DNA of 64,000 nucleotides from Moraxella sp. K1664 (lineage in GTDB: Bacteria; Pseudomonadota; Gammaproteobacteria; Pseudomonadales; Moraxellaceae): assembly GCF_039693965.1 (NCBI RefSeq), contig NZ_CP155576.1, positions 868,001 through 932,000 of the forward strand, read 5' to 3'. Under the pieces are notes generated by a model. That model saw only the letters and a list, made by a program, of their open reading frames with translations. It was not told the origin of the DNA and made no database searches. The position numbers and the translations under genes are program-made. Positions 36,990 to 46,308 of this stretch are shown in pieces (position 1 is the stretch's first letter; the number at the start of each line of letters is the position of its first letter).

Positions 36990-37102
36990 AAAAAAGTATG
37001 CTGAACTAGGTTTTCCGTTCACCCTGAGCTTGTCGAAGGGTAGGAAAACCGTTATGGTTCGACAAGCTCACCACGAACGGTTTTCCTTGTAGCATACTTT
37101 TT
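36990..37102. repeat. Inverted-repeat element, copy B (113 bp)
   Basis: Outer ends AAAAAGTATGCT and AGCATACTTTTT are perfect inverted repeats. The inside has CCGTTCACCCTGAGCTTGTC followed by GAAGGG, and TTATGGTTCGACAAGCTCAC followed by CACGAACGG. It shares its core with copy A at 21550 but not its outermost bases. MITE-like. Confidence 0.75.
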
Positions 37103-37251
37103 GAACCAAAGCCTAAATATTAAATAAAATTCAACTTAACAAATAAAGGTTTATGATAAGTAATTGATTTTTATAAAATTATCATAGATTAGTTTTTTAA
37201 ATCATTAAGAAATTTTAAATCATTTAAAAAACCAATCATAAAAGGTAAGCC

Positions 37252-37914
37252 ATGTTTACAGGTATCATAGAGGCGACAGGCACGCTGACCGCCATTACGC
37301 CCACGGGGGGCGATGTGCGATTGACCATTTCTGCTCCTGATTTGGATTTTGGCGATGTCAAATTGGGCGATTCCATTGCGTCCAACGGCATTTGCCTGAC
37401 GGTGGTGGCGATAGACGGCAACAGCTATGCGGTAGATGTTTCACGTGAAACATTAGCCATTTCCGCCCTAAATGTTTGGAAAGTGGGCGACACGCTCAAC
37501 CTAGAAAAAGCCATGCTTCCAACCACACGTTTTGGCGGGCATATCGTGGCAGGTCATGTGGACGGCGTGGGCAAAATCGCCAAAATTGCCAAAGACGCTC
37601 GCTCGGTCTATATCGAAGTCGCCCTACCGTCCGAGCTGATGAAATACACCGCCGACAAAGGCTCAATCACGGTGGACGGCATCAGTCTGACGACCAACCG
37701 CATAAAACCGTCTGAAAATATCGTCTGCCTAAATATCATTCCGCACACTGCCGAGATGACCAACATCGCACGGCATTGGACGGTGGGGCGAGCGGTAAAC
37801 ATTGAAGTGGATTTGGTGGCACGGTATTTGGAACGGCTTATCGGGGCAAAAACCGACACGCCACAAAGCAGGATTACCGAAGAGTTGTTGATAAAAAGTG
37901 GGTTTTTTAAGTAG
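37252..37914 (+). CDS. ribE: Riboflavin synthase alpha chain
   Basis: 220-residue trimeric enzyme that dismutates lumazine to riboflavin. It has the invariant MFTGIIEATG start and two lumazine-binding repeats, each with a GDS(I)ASNGICLTV-like or KGSITVDGISLT segment and an HIVAGHVDGVG motif. VDVSRETL, a family-conserved stretch, is encoded by a perfect parS site. Confidence 0.96.
   Translation: MFTGIIEATGTLTAITPTGGDVRLTISAPDLDFGDVKLGDSIASNGICLTVVAIDGNSYAVDVSRETLAISALNVWKVGDTLNLEKAMLPTTRFGGHIVAGHVDGVGKIAKIAKDARSVYIEVALPSELMKYTADKGSITVDGISLTTNRIKPSENIVCLNIIPHTAEMTNIARHWTVGRAVNIEVDLVARYLERLIGAKTDTPQSRITEELLIKSGFFK
37437..37452. promoter_or_regulatory. parS site 10 (perfect), within ribE
   Basis: TGTTTCACGTGAAACA, encoding VSRET in a stretch conserved in the family. 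Confidence 0.9.
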
Positions 37915-38004
37915 ATTTAATGAACTCAATATTTAACGCACGTCCCTACGTTTACGTTATTAAATTGGATTGCGGTAATTTAAAAATATATATAAAGGTA
38001 AAAA

Positions 38005-39006
38005 ATGAACCAAAAATTACGCCTAATTTTCGCAGGCACACCAGAATTTGCCAAAGTCGCCTTACAAGCCCTAATTGACCGCCAAGACGGGCTAAATCTT
38101 GACATTGTGGCGGTTTATACTCAGCCTGACCGCAAGGCAGGACGTGGGCAAAAATTGACCGCAAGCCCCGTTAAAGAGCTTGCCCTTGCTCATAATATCC
38201 CTGTGGAACAGCCGATAAGTTTTAGCTTAAAGCATGAAAACGGACAGGTTTCACGTGAAACACTTGCCAATTATCGCCCTGATGTGATGATTGTGTGTGC
38301 GTATGGCTTGATTTTACCGCTTGGCGTGCTAAATACTCCGACTTATGGTTGCCTAAACATTCACGGCTCGCTACTGCCTAGGTGGCGTGGCGCGGCTCCT
38401 ATTCATCGGGCGATTTTGGCAGGCGATACGACCACAGGCATTACGATAATGCAGATGAATCAAGGGCTTGACACGGGCGATATGCTTTACAAACTTCCTT
38501 GCGACATTACCGACACCGACACGACCCAAACGCTTCACGACAAACTTGCCGAGCTTGGTGGTGTGGCGATGATAACCGTGCTAAAAGATTTGGCAACTTA
38601 TCAGGCTAATGCCGAGCCACAAGATGACCGCCTTGCCAATTATGCCGAAAAAATCAGCACCGATGAAGGGCAAATCAACTGGCAAAATTCCGCTCATCAA
38701 ATCAATCGCCAAATCCGTGCGTTAAATGCGTTTGCTTTTTTAAATGGCGAGCGTATCAAGGTGCTAGAATGTACGCCCATAAAGCCTGACCAAACCACGA
38801 CCGAGACGGCAGGTAAGATTGTGAGTGTGGGGCGAAAGGCGGTGCTGGTGGCGTGCGGTGCTGATGAAAATGGCGATAAGCATTTGATAAATATCACAAA
38901 AATGCAATGGGCGGGGGGTAAGCCTTTGACTGCTGAACAAATTGCGGTGGGCGATAAATTAAAAGACGGACAAGTTTTTGATAATTACGCTGACAATGGG
39001 CAATAA
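38005..39006 (+). CDS. fmt: Methionyl-tRNA formyltransferase
   Basis: 333-residue enzyme that formylates initiator Met-tRNA with 10-formyl-THF. It has LRLIFAGTPEFAKVALQAL at the start, the catalytic segment NIHGSLLPRWRGAAPIHRAI, and GLDTGDMLYKLPCDI. The C-terminal anticodon-side domain runs to residue 333. A parS site (38247) encodes QVSRET in a loop before YRPDVMIVCAYG that is longer than in E. coli. rsmB starts two bases after its stop. Confidence 0.96.
   Translation: MNQKLRLIFAGTPEFAKVALQALIDRQDGLNLDIVAVYTQPDRKAGRGQKLTASPVKELALAHNIPVEQPISFSLKHENGQVSRETLANYRPDVMIVCAYGLILPLGVLNTPTYGCLNIHGSLLPRWRGAAPIHRAILAGDTTTGITIMQMNQGLDTGDMLYKLPCDITDTDTTQTLHDKLAELGGVAMITVLKDLATYQANAEPQDDRLANYAEKISTDEGQINWQNSAHQINRQIRALNAFAFLNGERIKVLECTPIKPDQTTTETAGKIVSVGRKAVLVACGADENGDKHLINITKMQWAGGKPLTAEQIAVGDKLKDGQVFDNYADNGQ
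38247..38262. promoter_or_regulatory. parS site 11, within fmt
   Basis: GGTTTCACGTGAAACA, 15 of 16 bases, encoding VSRET. Confidence 0.8.
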
Positions 39007-39007
39007 T

Positions 39008-40336
39008 ATGCAAATCAATCCACAATTACCCGTCCGAGCCAATATTATTTTAACCCTTGAAAAAATCAATCAAGGGCAATCCTTAGCATTATTATTGGAC
39101 GATTTATTAAACGCCGTCAAAGATAATGAAAAAGGCTTCGCCCACGAATTATTATTAGGCACGCTTCGCCATTGGCACGCCATTAGTCGCATTGGTGAGA
39201 GTTTGATAAAACAGCCCCCAACCGATATTGGTATTACCTGTGCTTTAAATATGGGCTTGTATGAACTTTTATATATGAACACGCCTGATTATGCCATTAT
39301 CAACGAAACATTAAATGCGGTCAAATCTTTAAATAAAAATTATGGCGTAGGGCTAATTAACGCCATATTGCGAAAAGTGGCAGACAAAAAAGAAAAATTC
39401 GCCAAAAAGGTAAATAAAAATCACAGTCTGCCTAATTGGCTTGCCAAAGAATTCAAGCAAGATTGGGGCGAATATTATGAAAATTTGGGGCAAAATTTGC
39501 GAAAGTCTGCTCCGATATTTTTGCGTGTCAATGGTAAATTTAGCACGCTTACATATTATGCCGATTTGTTAAATTCTGCCGATATTGCCCATGAAATTCT
39601 ACCACTTGGCGTGGCGGATGAGTGTGTGATTAAGCTGACCACTTCGCAAAAAGTGCAATCTTTACCGCATTTTCAAGACGGTTTTGTGAGTGTGCAAGAC
39701 CGCCATGCCCAGCTTTGTGGGCATATTTTAAAGGCGTTAAACCTATCCAAAAATCTAAGATTATTGGACGCTTGCACCGCCCCTGGGGGGAAACTCGCCC
39801 AACTGCTTGAACTGTCAAACGATGTGTTTCACGTGGAACATATCACGGCACTGGATAATGACGAAAAACGCCTAAATCATGTGCATGACAACTTGGCTCG
39901 CTTGGGGTTGGCGGGCAAGGCGGACGTGATTTGGGCGGACGGCACGAGCTATCGCACGGATACGCCCTTTGATGTCATTGTGCTTGACGCTCCGTGTACT
40001 GCCACAGGGGTCATCAGGCGACACCCTGACATTGCCCTACTTCGCACCGAGCAAGATGTCGCCCAAACGGTCGCCTTGCAAGCGGAAATTTTACAAAATC
40101 TGTGGCAAAATCTGGCGGTGGGCGGGTATTTGCTGTATATTACTTGCTCCTTGTTAAAGGTGGAAAACGAACATCAAATGACAAATTTCCTTGCCAGTAC
40201 GCCAAACGCCAAAGCGGTGGAATTTAAATTGACCTTACCCAATCAAATCAAGCAAACGGTGGGTTATCAATGTTTGCCGTTAAATGACGATGACGGAGAC
40301 GGGTTTTATTATGCGTTGCTACAAAAAGTGGATTAA
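39008..40336 (+). CDS. rsmB: 16S rRNA (cytosine-967 C5) methyltransferase RsmB
   Basis: 442 residues: an N-terminal NusB-like RNA-binding domain (about 1-135) and a C-terminal SAM methyltransferase with LDACTAPGGKLAQLLEL, the catalytic DAPCTATGVIRRHPDI and ITCSLL. The start at 39008 is chosen over the upstream frame that overlaps fmt. parS 12 encodes VFHVEH just after the SAM loop, where the family has a shorter text. It follows fmt in the usual order. Confidence 0.95.
   Translation: MQINPQLPVRANIILTLEKINQGQSLALLLDDLLNAVKDNEKGFAHELLLGTLRHWHAISRIGESLIKQPPTDIGITCALNMGLYELLYMNTPDYAIINETLNAVKSLNKNYGVGLINAILRKVADKKEKFAKKVNKNHSLPNWLAKEFKQDWGEYYENLGQNLRKSAPIFLRVNGKFSTLTYYADLLNSADIAHEILPLGVADECVIKLTTSQKVQSLPHFQDGFVSVQDRHAQLCGHILKALNLSKNLRLLDACTAPGGKLAQLLELSNDVFHVEHITALDNDEKRLNHVHDNLARLGLAGKADVIWADGTSYRTDTPFDVIVLDAPCTATGVIRRHPDIALLRTEQDVAQTVALQAEILQNLWQNLAVGGYLLYITCSLLKVENEHQMTNFLASTPNAKAVEFKLTLPNQIKQTVGYQCLPLNDDDGDGFYYALLQKVD
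39825..39840. promoter_or_regulatory. parS site 12, within rsmB
   Basis: TGTTTCACGTGGAACA, 15 of 16 bases, in rsmB. Confidence 0.75.
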
Positions 40337-40488
40337 AGGCAAAATAAATGATAATATGAACATTATTTGTTTAATGAAATAGATAACCAACCGCCAAAAT
40401 CATTTGTCAAGATTATATCAATTTAGACAGATAGGTGTTTGAAGAAAAATATCAGATGTATTATGATTGATAAATAATAGGAGTTGTT

Positions 40489-40719
40489 ATGGATATTAAG
40501 CCAATACAAACCATTGAACAAGCTGTTCAATATATACAATCCATTCCAGTCCAAAGACAGCAAGGTATTTTTGATTATTTGTATGCGGATATGATTGATT
40601 ATCAAAACAGGTCAAAAACAAATCAAGAAAAACGCCAATTTGGATTATATCAAGGTAAAGGCAGTTTTAAGTTGTCTGATGATTGGGAGATGAGCGAAGA
40701 AGAACTATTGGGATTATAA
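40489..40719 (+). CDS. Antitoxin of VapBC-type pair (DUF2281-like)
   Basis: 76 residues. The C-terminal text RQFGLYQGKGSFKLSDDWEMSEEELLGL, a glycine-containing arm before an acidic end, resembles the antitoxin partners of PIN toxins. It ends one base before the PIN gene starts, so the pair is translationally coupled. AT-rich compared with rsmB and thrC around it. Confidence 0.65.
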   Translation: MDIKPIQTIEQAVQYIQSIPVQRQQGIFDYLYADMIDYQNRSKTNQEKRQFGLYQGKGSFKLSDDWEMSEEELLGL

Positions 40720-40720
40720 C

Positions 40721-41125
40721 ATGAAAAATCGGTACGTTATAGATACGCATATTTTTCTATGGTTGGTTTTTAATCCTAATAAAATCAATGATAAAATCAG
40801 ACGTTTATTGGAAGATAAAAATAATCAAGTTTTTATCTGTAATACCAGTTTTTGGGAAATTTCCATTAAATATAATCTGGGTAAATTGGATTTAAATGGC
40901 GTATCGCCCAAAGAATTGCCTAATATTGCCATAAAAATGAGTATTGAAATTATACAAGTTAATCATGATATTATGGCAAATTTTTATCAATTACCAAAAG
41001 TAGAAAAACACAAAGACCCATTTGATAGAATTATGATTTATTATTGTATTTATCATAAATTAACATTGGTTTCTATTGATGATAAGTGCAATGAATATCA
41101 AAAGTTTGGTTTGGATTTAATATAA
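40721..41125 (+). CDS. PIN-domain toxin, VapC-like
   Basis: 134-residue predicted Mg-dependent ribonuclease. Acidic PIN residues: Asp in YVIDTHIFLWL, Glu in FWEISIKYNLGKL, Asp in HKDPFDRIMIYY and Asp in LVSIDDK. This HIFLWL/WEI version is the PIN type often paired with DUF2281-like antitoxins. The pair sits between rsmB and thrC and is AT-rich, which suggests recent acquisition. RNA target unknown. Confidence 0.8.
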   Translation: MKNRYVIDTHIFLWLVFNPNKINDKIRRLLEDKNNQVFICNTSFWEISIKYNLGKLDLNGVSPKELPNIAIKMSIEIIQVNHDIMANFYQLPKVEKHKDPFDRIMIYYCIYHKLTLVSIDDKCNEYQKFGLDLI

Positions 41126-41149
41126 TTTTTTAATTTAAAAGGTACTTTT

Positions 41150-42562
41150 ATGAACTATATCAGCACTCGTGGCAATACCGCCCCCATGCAATTTAGCGAT
41201 GTTTTGCTTATGGGGCTTGCCCCTGACGGCGGTTTGATGCTCCCTGAAACCTACCCACAGATTGACCGTGCGACTTTGGATAAATGGCGTTCGCTGTCTT
41301 ATACCGAGCTTGCTTTTGAGATTATGTCGCTATTTGCCACCGATATTCCAAGCGATGATTTAAAGGTACTCATTGACAAAACCTACACCAAAACCGCCTT
41401 TGGCACGGACGAGATTACCCCTGTTCGCACGCTAAAAGACGGCATTAAAATTTTGGAATTATCCAATGGTGTAACGCTTGCTTTTAAAGATATGGCAATG
41501 CAATTTTTGGGCAATGCCTTTGAATATGTCCTAAAACAAAAAAACAAACGCCTAACCATTATCGGAGCAACGTCTGGCGATACAGGCAGTGCTGCTGAAT
41601 ATGCCTTGCGTGGTAAAGATAATATTGATGTCTTTATGATGTCGCCACACGGCAAAATGAGCGAATTTCAGCGAGCTCAAATGTATAGCCTTATGGACGA
41701 TAATATCCACAATATCGCCATTGACGGTATGTTTGATGATTGCCAAGACATTGTTAAAGCCATTCAGCAGGATAAAGCATTTAAAGACAAATATCAAATT
41801 GGCACGGTTAATTCTATTAACTGGGGTCGTATTTTGGCTCAAATTGTTTATTATTTTAAAGGCTATTTTAATGCCACCAATAATAATGACGAGTGGGTAA
41901 GTTTTTGCGTGCCGTCTGGTAATTTTGGTAATGTCTGTGCAGGTCATATTGCCCGTGAAATGGGATTGCCAATTCATCGCTTAATTGTGGCGACCAATGA
42001 AAATGATGTATTAAATGAATTTTTTAAAACAGGCAAATACATTCCAAGAAAAGCAAGCGAGACTTATGTAACGTCAAGCCCTTCTATGGACATTTCAAAA
42101 GCGTCTAATTTTGAGCGGTTTATTTATTTGCTCATTGGCAAAAATGGTAATGAATTAAATAATCTGTGGCAAGATGTCAATAGCGGTAAGGGATTTGATT
42201 TGTCGCATTTATTAAATGATGCCAATGACAAATACGGCTTTGTGTCGGGTAAATCCACGCACGCTGACCGCATTGCCACGATTAAGGCGGTGTGGCAGAG
42301 CGATAAGGATTTGCTAGACCCGCACACGGCAGACGGTGTTAAGGTCGCCCGTGAAGTGCGTCTGGCTGATGAAGTGATTGTCGTTGCCGAGACTGCCTTG
42401 CCTGCCAAATTTGCCGAGACCATTATAGAGGCGGTTGGGCAGATTGACATTCCACGTCCTGATCATACCAAAGACATTGAAAGCCTACCGCAAAAAGTCG
42501 TGGTGCTTGATAATAAAGCGGAGCTGGTTAAAGAGCAGATTGAGAAGTTTGTGAAGTTGTAA
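41150..42562 (+). CDS. thrC: Threonine synthase
   Basis: 470-residue PLP enzyme converting O-phosphohomoserine to threonine. N-terminal YISTRGNTAPMQFSDVLLMG, PLP lysine in LAFKDMAMQFLG, and GATSGDTGSAAEYALRG mark it as the longer, E. coli-like class. A 25-base gap and AAAGGTAC leader separate it from the toxin gene. A terminator follows. No other threonine gene is adjacent. Confidence 0.96.
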   Translation: MNYISTRGNTAPMQFSDVLLMGLAPDGGLMLPETYPQIDRATLDKWRSLSYTELAFEIMSLFATDIPSDDLKVLIDKTYTKTAFGTDEITPVRTLKDGIKILELSNGVTLAFKDMAMQFLGNAFEYVLKQKNKRLTIIGATSGDTGSAAEYALRGKDNIDVFMMSPHGKMSEFQRAQMYSLMDDNIHNIAIDGMFDDCQDIVKAIQQDKAFKDKYQIGTVNSINWGRILAQIVYYFKGYFNATNNNDEWVSFCVPSGNFGNVCAGHIAREMGLPIHRLIVATNENDVLNEFFKTGKYIPRKASETYVTSSPSMDISKASNFERFIYLLIGKNGNELNNLWQDVNSGKGFDLSHLLNDANDKYGFVSGKSTHADRIATIKAVWQSDKDLLDPHTADGVKVAREVRLADEVIVVAETALPAKFAETIIEAVGQIDIPRPDHTKDIESLPQKVVVLDNKAELVKEQIEKFVKL

Positions 42563-42567
42563 AATAA

Positions 42568-42597
42568 AAAAGCCATTTTAGAAATGAAATGGCTTTT
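42568..42597 (+). terminator. Terminator after thrC
   Basis: An 11-bp stem AAAAGCCATTT / AAATGGCTTTT with an 8-base loop. Confidence 0.8.
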
Positions 42598-42625
42598 GAT
42601 TATTTAAAGTTATATTTGAAAAACT

Positions 42626-42952
42626 ATGTCTGCTACGTCTTATTTAATTAACCATACAAAGAAACAGGTATTAAGCTTTTGTCATCTACCTGTTTCAACA
42701 ATTGGCGAGATAATGATGAATCATGTCGCCAGTGCAATGGTTGTCTGTTATGTTAATGACAATAAAAGTGATGAAATTTGTTTTGTCAATGATTACGATG
42801 ACGATATGTCCTTATATCAAGATTATCAAGAAATCACCAATGCTCTCATTGATAAAATGATAGCTCAAGATATTTTGATGTATCACAACCCAAAACAAAC
42901 TTGGATAGATGATGAGATATGGTTTTGGAGTTTGGCGGTAAAATCAGATTAA
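42626..42952 (+). CDS. Hypothetical protein, 108 residues
   Basis: A soluble, acidic protein with no signal peptide or membrane helix. Text such as ICFVNDYDDDMSLYQDYQEITNALIDKMIAQDI gives no family I recognise. It lacks an obvious ribosome site (TATATTTGAAAAACTATG). It lies just after the thrC terminator. The 322-base gap that follows (42953-43274) shows only a possible -10 (TAAAAT) near 43165. Confidence 0.5.
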   Translation: MSATSYLINHTKKQVLSFCHLPVSTIGEIMMNHVASAMVVCYVNDNKSDEICFVNDYDDDMSLYQDYQEITNALIDKMIAQDILMYHNPKQTWIDDEIWFWSLAVKSD

Positions 42953-43274
42953 ATTAAAACCCATTAAACGCCGTGATGTTCACTGTTTGTCATGAGATGT
43001 GTGATAAAGCTTGCCTAAGTGCGACAATGGTAAGGTGTGAGCAGTCTTTGTAAGGTGTGCCAGTCTAGATTTTTAAAGTTTGTTCGAGATGGGCTTGCTG
43101 CCAGATTGGCTAAATTTTTTTAGAAGTTGTATTTTTGTCGGAAAGTTGCCGCCAAATAATGATAAAATAGTTAATATTTTTTTACATTTTGTGGTATGCT
43201 AAGCAAGATTTTAGCAAGTTCGTGTTTTGATGTCTAAAAAGACACACTTGTTGCCTTTAATAATGGATAATGAT

Positions 43275-44366
43275 ATGAAGCTAACAGCCCTAAAAAGCCT
43301 GATGACTGCTTGCCTGATCGGTGGTGTGATGATGTCATCAGCCCATGCAAATAACCCTGCTCCAACCATCAAAGCAGATGCCCCTAACCGCTACACCGTC
43401 AAAAAAGGCGACACGTTGTGGGACATCTCTGGCAGATACCTAAATGCACCGCACAGATGGCGTGAGATTTGGGCGACCAACAAACAAGTCAAAAACCCAC
43501 ACCTTATCTATCCCGGCGATATCCTTATCATGTGTATCATCAAGGGTCAGACTTTGGTTGGTGTGGATACAGGCGAAGGCTGTGCAGGCATTGAACGTCA
43601 GATGCAAGAGACACCGGCCAATGATGCCCCTGTACAGCTTAACTCATCAGAAGGTAGTGTGCCTACCATCCCATTATCAAACATCCGTCATTGGCTTGAC
43701 CGTTCGGTGATTGTCAACCCTGATGATTTTGAGACGACCCCTTATGTACTGGCATCTAAAAAAGGCAATCTCATCACCGCAACAGGCGATAAGATTTATG
43801 TCAAAGGTGCACTACTCACCCTAGGTCAGACTTATGGTGTTTATCGCAAATCTGAGCCTTATGTGGACGTAAGAACTGGTGCGGTCATGGGGTTAGAAGC
43901 CATCCAAGTGGCTCGTGGTATCGTGACTGATGTGGCAGGTAATGGCGTATCAAGCATTCAGATTACCCAATCATTTGATACTGAGATTCGTGAAGGCGAC
44001 CGTGTATTCTCTGAGATTCACACCCAGTTGCCTTTGGTGTTCTATCCTGCTCCTGCTGAAGTGACCCGTGGTGGTGGTATTGCTCGCGTGATGGGCAGTA
44101 TTGGTAGTGCCGCCAAAGGTAGCGTGGTTGCCATTAATATCGGTGCTGCTCAAGGGGCAAGAGCGGGTCACGTTCTTGATGTCTATCGCAAAGGGGCATT
44201 AGTGCGTGATGTTCATGACAACGACACGCCGGTTCGTCTGCCCAGCGAAAAAGCAGGTCAAGTCATGGTATTTAAAGTATTTGACCACATCAGCTATGCT
44301 TATGTTCTCTCGTCAGAGTTGCCACTTAACAAAGGTGACCAGTTGGTGCCACCTGACTATCTGTAA
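43275..44366 (+). CDS. Secreted LysM-domain protein
   Basis: 363 residues with a signal peptide (MKLTALKSLMTACLIGGVMM followed by SSAHA) and one LysM domain directly after it (YTVKKGDTLWDISGRYLNAP then HRWREIWATNKQVKNPHLIY), which binds peptidoglycan. The rest is a beta-rich domain of unknown role. The start is the ATG at 43275; the frame extends 16 codons upstream. Next to dprA, as in many proteobacteria. Periplasmic. Confidence 0.88.
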   Translation: MKLTALKSLMTACLIGGVMMSSAHANNPAPTIKADAPNRYTVKKGDTLWDISGRYLNAPHRWREIWATNKQVKNPHLIYPGDILIMCIIKGQTLVGVDTGEGCAGIERQMQETPANDAPVQLNSSEGSVPTIPLSNIRHWLDRSVIVNPDDFETTPYVLASKKGNLITATGDKIYVKGALLTLGQTYGVYRKSEPYVDVRTGAVMGLEAIQVARGIVTDVAGNGVSSIQITQSFDTEIREGDRVFSEIHTQLPLVFYPAPAEVTRGGGIARVMGSIGSAAKGSVVAINIGAAQGARAGHVLDVYRKGALVRDVHDNDTPVRLPSEKAGQVMVFKVFDHISYAYVLSSELPLNKGDQLVPPDYL

Positions 44367-44378
44367 GTTTTTATTTTC

Positions 44379-44409
44379 AAATTGCCAGTACACTGTATTG
44401 GCAATTTTA
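44379..44409 (+). terminator. Terminator after the LysM gene
   Basis: Stem AAATTGCCA / TGGCAATTT with an 11-base loop, then TTATTTT. Confidence 0.7.
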
Positions 44410-44475
44410 TTTTGTCAATGAAATTTTACAAAAAAGGCGGTGGTGGTATAATGCCATCTAAGATAAAAACAAGTA

Positions 44476-45639
44476 ATGATTATGAGATACCAATCACTAA
44501 ATGAGACATCCGCCACACTTGCCTTGTGGTATGTGGTAAACACATCTTTGACTGCCTTTTATAAATTGACCGAACAATTTGGTGATGCAAAACAGGCGCT
44601 GTTAGCAGAGCTTGGGGCGTGGCAAGAGCTTGGTGTGCATAATGCCCACATCAAAAGATGGCAGGATGCTGATGATGTTATGGCGATGGTGGATAGACTG
44701 CATGACGAAGCAGGGCGTGGGACGTACGGGATGCTTTTGATGGATGATGAGCGTTATCCTGAGATGCTAAGACAGATGTATGACCCGCCACCAGTGCTGT
44801 TTTATCGTGGAGATTTGGCACGCTTGTCAGATAGGCAGGTGGCAATCGTCGGCAGTCGTCAGCCCACCGAATTTGCCTATCAGATGACTTTTAATATGGC
44901 AGAATATCTGGCTTATCAGGGGCTGACTGTGACCAGCGGATTGGCAGGCGGTGTTGATAAGGCGGCACATTTGGGTGGGTTGTCAGGTGGGCGTGGGCAG
45001 ACAGTTGGGGTAATGGGAACAGGCATTGATGTGTGCTATCCTAAGAACCACAACGCTCTGTATGCTCAGATTGTCAATGATGGCGGTTGTCTCATCAGCG
45101 AGCTATTGCCTGCCACACCTGCCACCAAGCACAACTTTCCACGCCGTAACCGTCTGGTGGCAGGATTGTCATTTGCCACACTGGTCACCGAAGCTGCCAT
45201 TGCCAGTGGTTCACTCATCACTGCACGCCTGACCGCCGAACAAGGCAAGCAAGTCTTTGCCGTGCCCAGCTCCATTGATAATGTTAATGCCGAAGGTTGT
45301 CATCATCTCATTCGTGAAGGGGCGACCCTTATCTACCACCCCAGTCAGATTATCGATGAGCTAAGTGAGAGCGTGACAGGTTATAATGCCCTGCCCAAAA
45401 CCTTCTCTCGGGGTGTCTTAGCACTTGATAATACTCATGAAAAACCCCCTGTACCCGCACCAGTTGTTATCCCATCTCATCTACAAGGCGTGTTTGATAA
45501 GCTCTCTGGTCAGCCCGCAGACTTAGATACGCTTGTTATGGCGACGGCACTAGATGTTGGGACGTTGCTGGCGTCTTTGTTGGAGCTTGAAATGCTTGGC
45601 GTGGTAAAGGTGGTTGGGGGTCGTTATGAGCGGGCGTGA
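44476..45639 (+). CDS. dprA: DNA-processing protein DprA
   Basis: Loads RecA on incoming single-stranded DNA during natural transformation. The Rossmann-type core is clear: VAIVGSRQPTEFAYQMTFNM, TSGLAGGVDKAAH, GTGIDVCYPKNH, FPRRNRLVAGLS and ASGSLITARLTAEQGKQVFA. A C-terminal winged helix (residues about 330-387) follows. The start may be 44476 or 44482. Overlaps tsaC by 14 bases. Confidence 0.95.
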   Translation: MIMRYQSLNETSATLALWYVVNTSLTAFYKLTEQFGDAKQALLAELGAWQELGVHNAHIKRWQDADDVMAMVDRLHDEAGRGTYGMLLMDDERYPEMLRQMYDPPPVLFYRGDLARLSDRQVAIVGSRQPTEFAYQMTFNMAEYLAYQGLTVTSGLAGGVDKAAHLGGLSGGRGQTVGVMGTGIDVCYPKNHNALYAQIVNDGGCLISELLPATPATKHNFPRRNRLVAGLSFATLVTEAAIASGSLITARLTAEQGKQVFAVPSSIDNVNAEGCHHLIREGATLIYHPSQIIDELSESVTGYNALPKTFSRGVLALDNTHEKPPVPAPVVIPSHLQGVFDKLSGQPADLDTLVMATALDVGTLLASLLELEMLGVVKVVGGRYERA

Positions 45640-46237
45640 GTATGTCACCGATAGCGTTGATGTGGCGTATGAATGGGTCAAGCAGGGTAGGATTTTGGCT
45701 TATCCCACAGAGAGTGTATGGGGGCTAGGCTGTCATGCTTTTGATGTGCAGGCGGTAAACAGACTGCTTGCTCTAAAACAACGCCCTGCCGAAAAAGGCG
45801 TGATTGTACTGACTTCTGACAAATCATACATTGATGTATTTTTAAAAAATCTACCAAAGGCTCGCCAAGATGACATCATCAAAAGCTGGGCGTGTGTCGA
45901 TGACAGACAGCAGGCGAGTACATGGCTGTTTGATATTCCCGATGGGGTTTATATCCCCCCGTGTGTGCGTGGCAAGCATGAGAACCTTGCCATTCGGGTG
46001 ATACATCACGCCAAAATCGCCAAGTTGTGTGATTTGTTTGCCACCGCTGATAATCACAATCCTTTTGGTTTTTTGGTGTCCACCAGTTGTAATATTGGCG
46101 GGCAAGCCCCCGCCCCTGATTTTGACACGGCATGGGAATATTTTGGTGATGGTATCTGTTATCTGCTTGGCGATACCCTAGGTTATGACAAGCCCAGCCA
46201 AATCATTAACGCCAATACAGGGCAAGTGGTGCGGTAG
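45626..46237 (+). CDS. tsaC: L-threonylcarbamoyladenylate synthase TsaC
   Basis: 203-residue YrdC-domain protein making the TC-AMP intermediate for tRNA t6A. It has ILAYPTESVWGLGCHAFD near the N-terminus, ALKQRPAEKGVIVL, and FLVSTSCNIGGQAPAP. The ATG at 45626 lies inside the end of dprA, preceded by GGGGG, so the two are probably coupled. Confidence 0.93.
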   Translation: MSGREYVTDSVDVAYEWVKQGRILAYPTESVWGLGCHAFDVQAVNRLLALKQRPAEKGVIVLTSDKSYIDVFLKNLPKARQDDIIKSWACVDDRQQASTWLFDIPDGVYIPPCVRGKHENLAIRVIHHAKIAKLCDLFATADNHNPFGFLVSTSCNIGGQAPAPDFDTAWEYFGDGICYLLGDTLGYDKPSQIINANTGQVVR

Positions 46238-46256
46238 TTTTGATGATAGTCATAAA

Positions 46257-46285
46257 AAAACCCTTTGTATGACACAAAGGGTTTT
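46257..46285. terminator. Bidirectional terminator after tsaC
   Basis: A 12-bp stem AAAACCCTTTGT / ACAAAGGGTTTT with loop ATGAC. It serves tsaC and the convergent small gene. Confidence 0.85.
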
Positions 46286-46308
46286 GACTTTAAAAATAGT
46301 CAGACTGC

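Noticed and set aside
36571-37251. FMN riboswitch before ribE
   Set aside because: I could not find the conserved RFN-type sequence blocks; the gap is filled by DnaA boxes, parS sites and a repeat.
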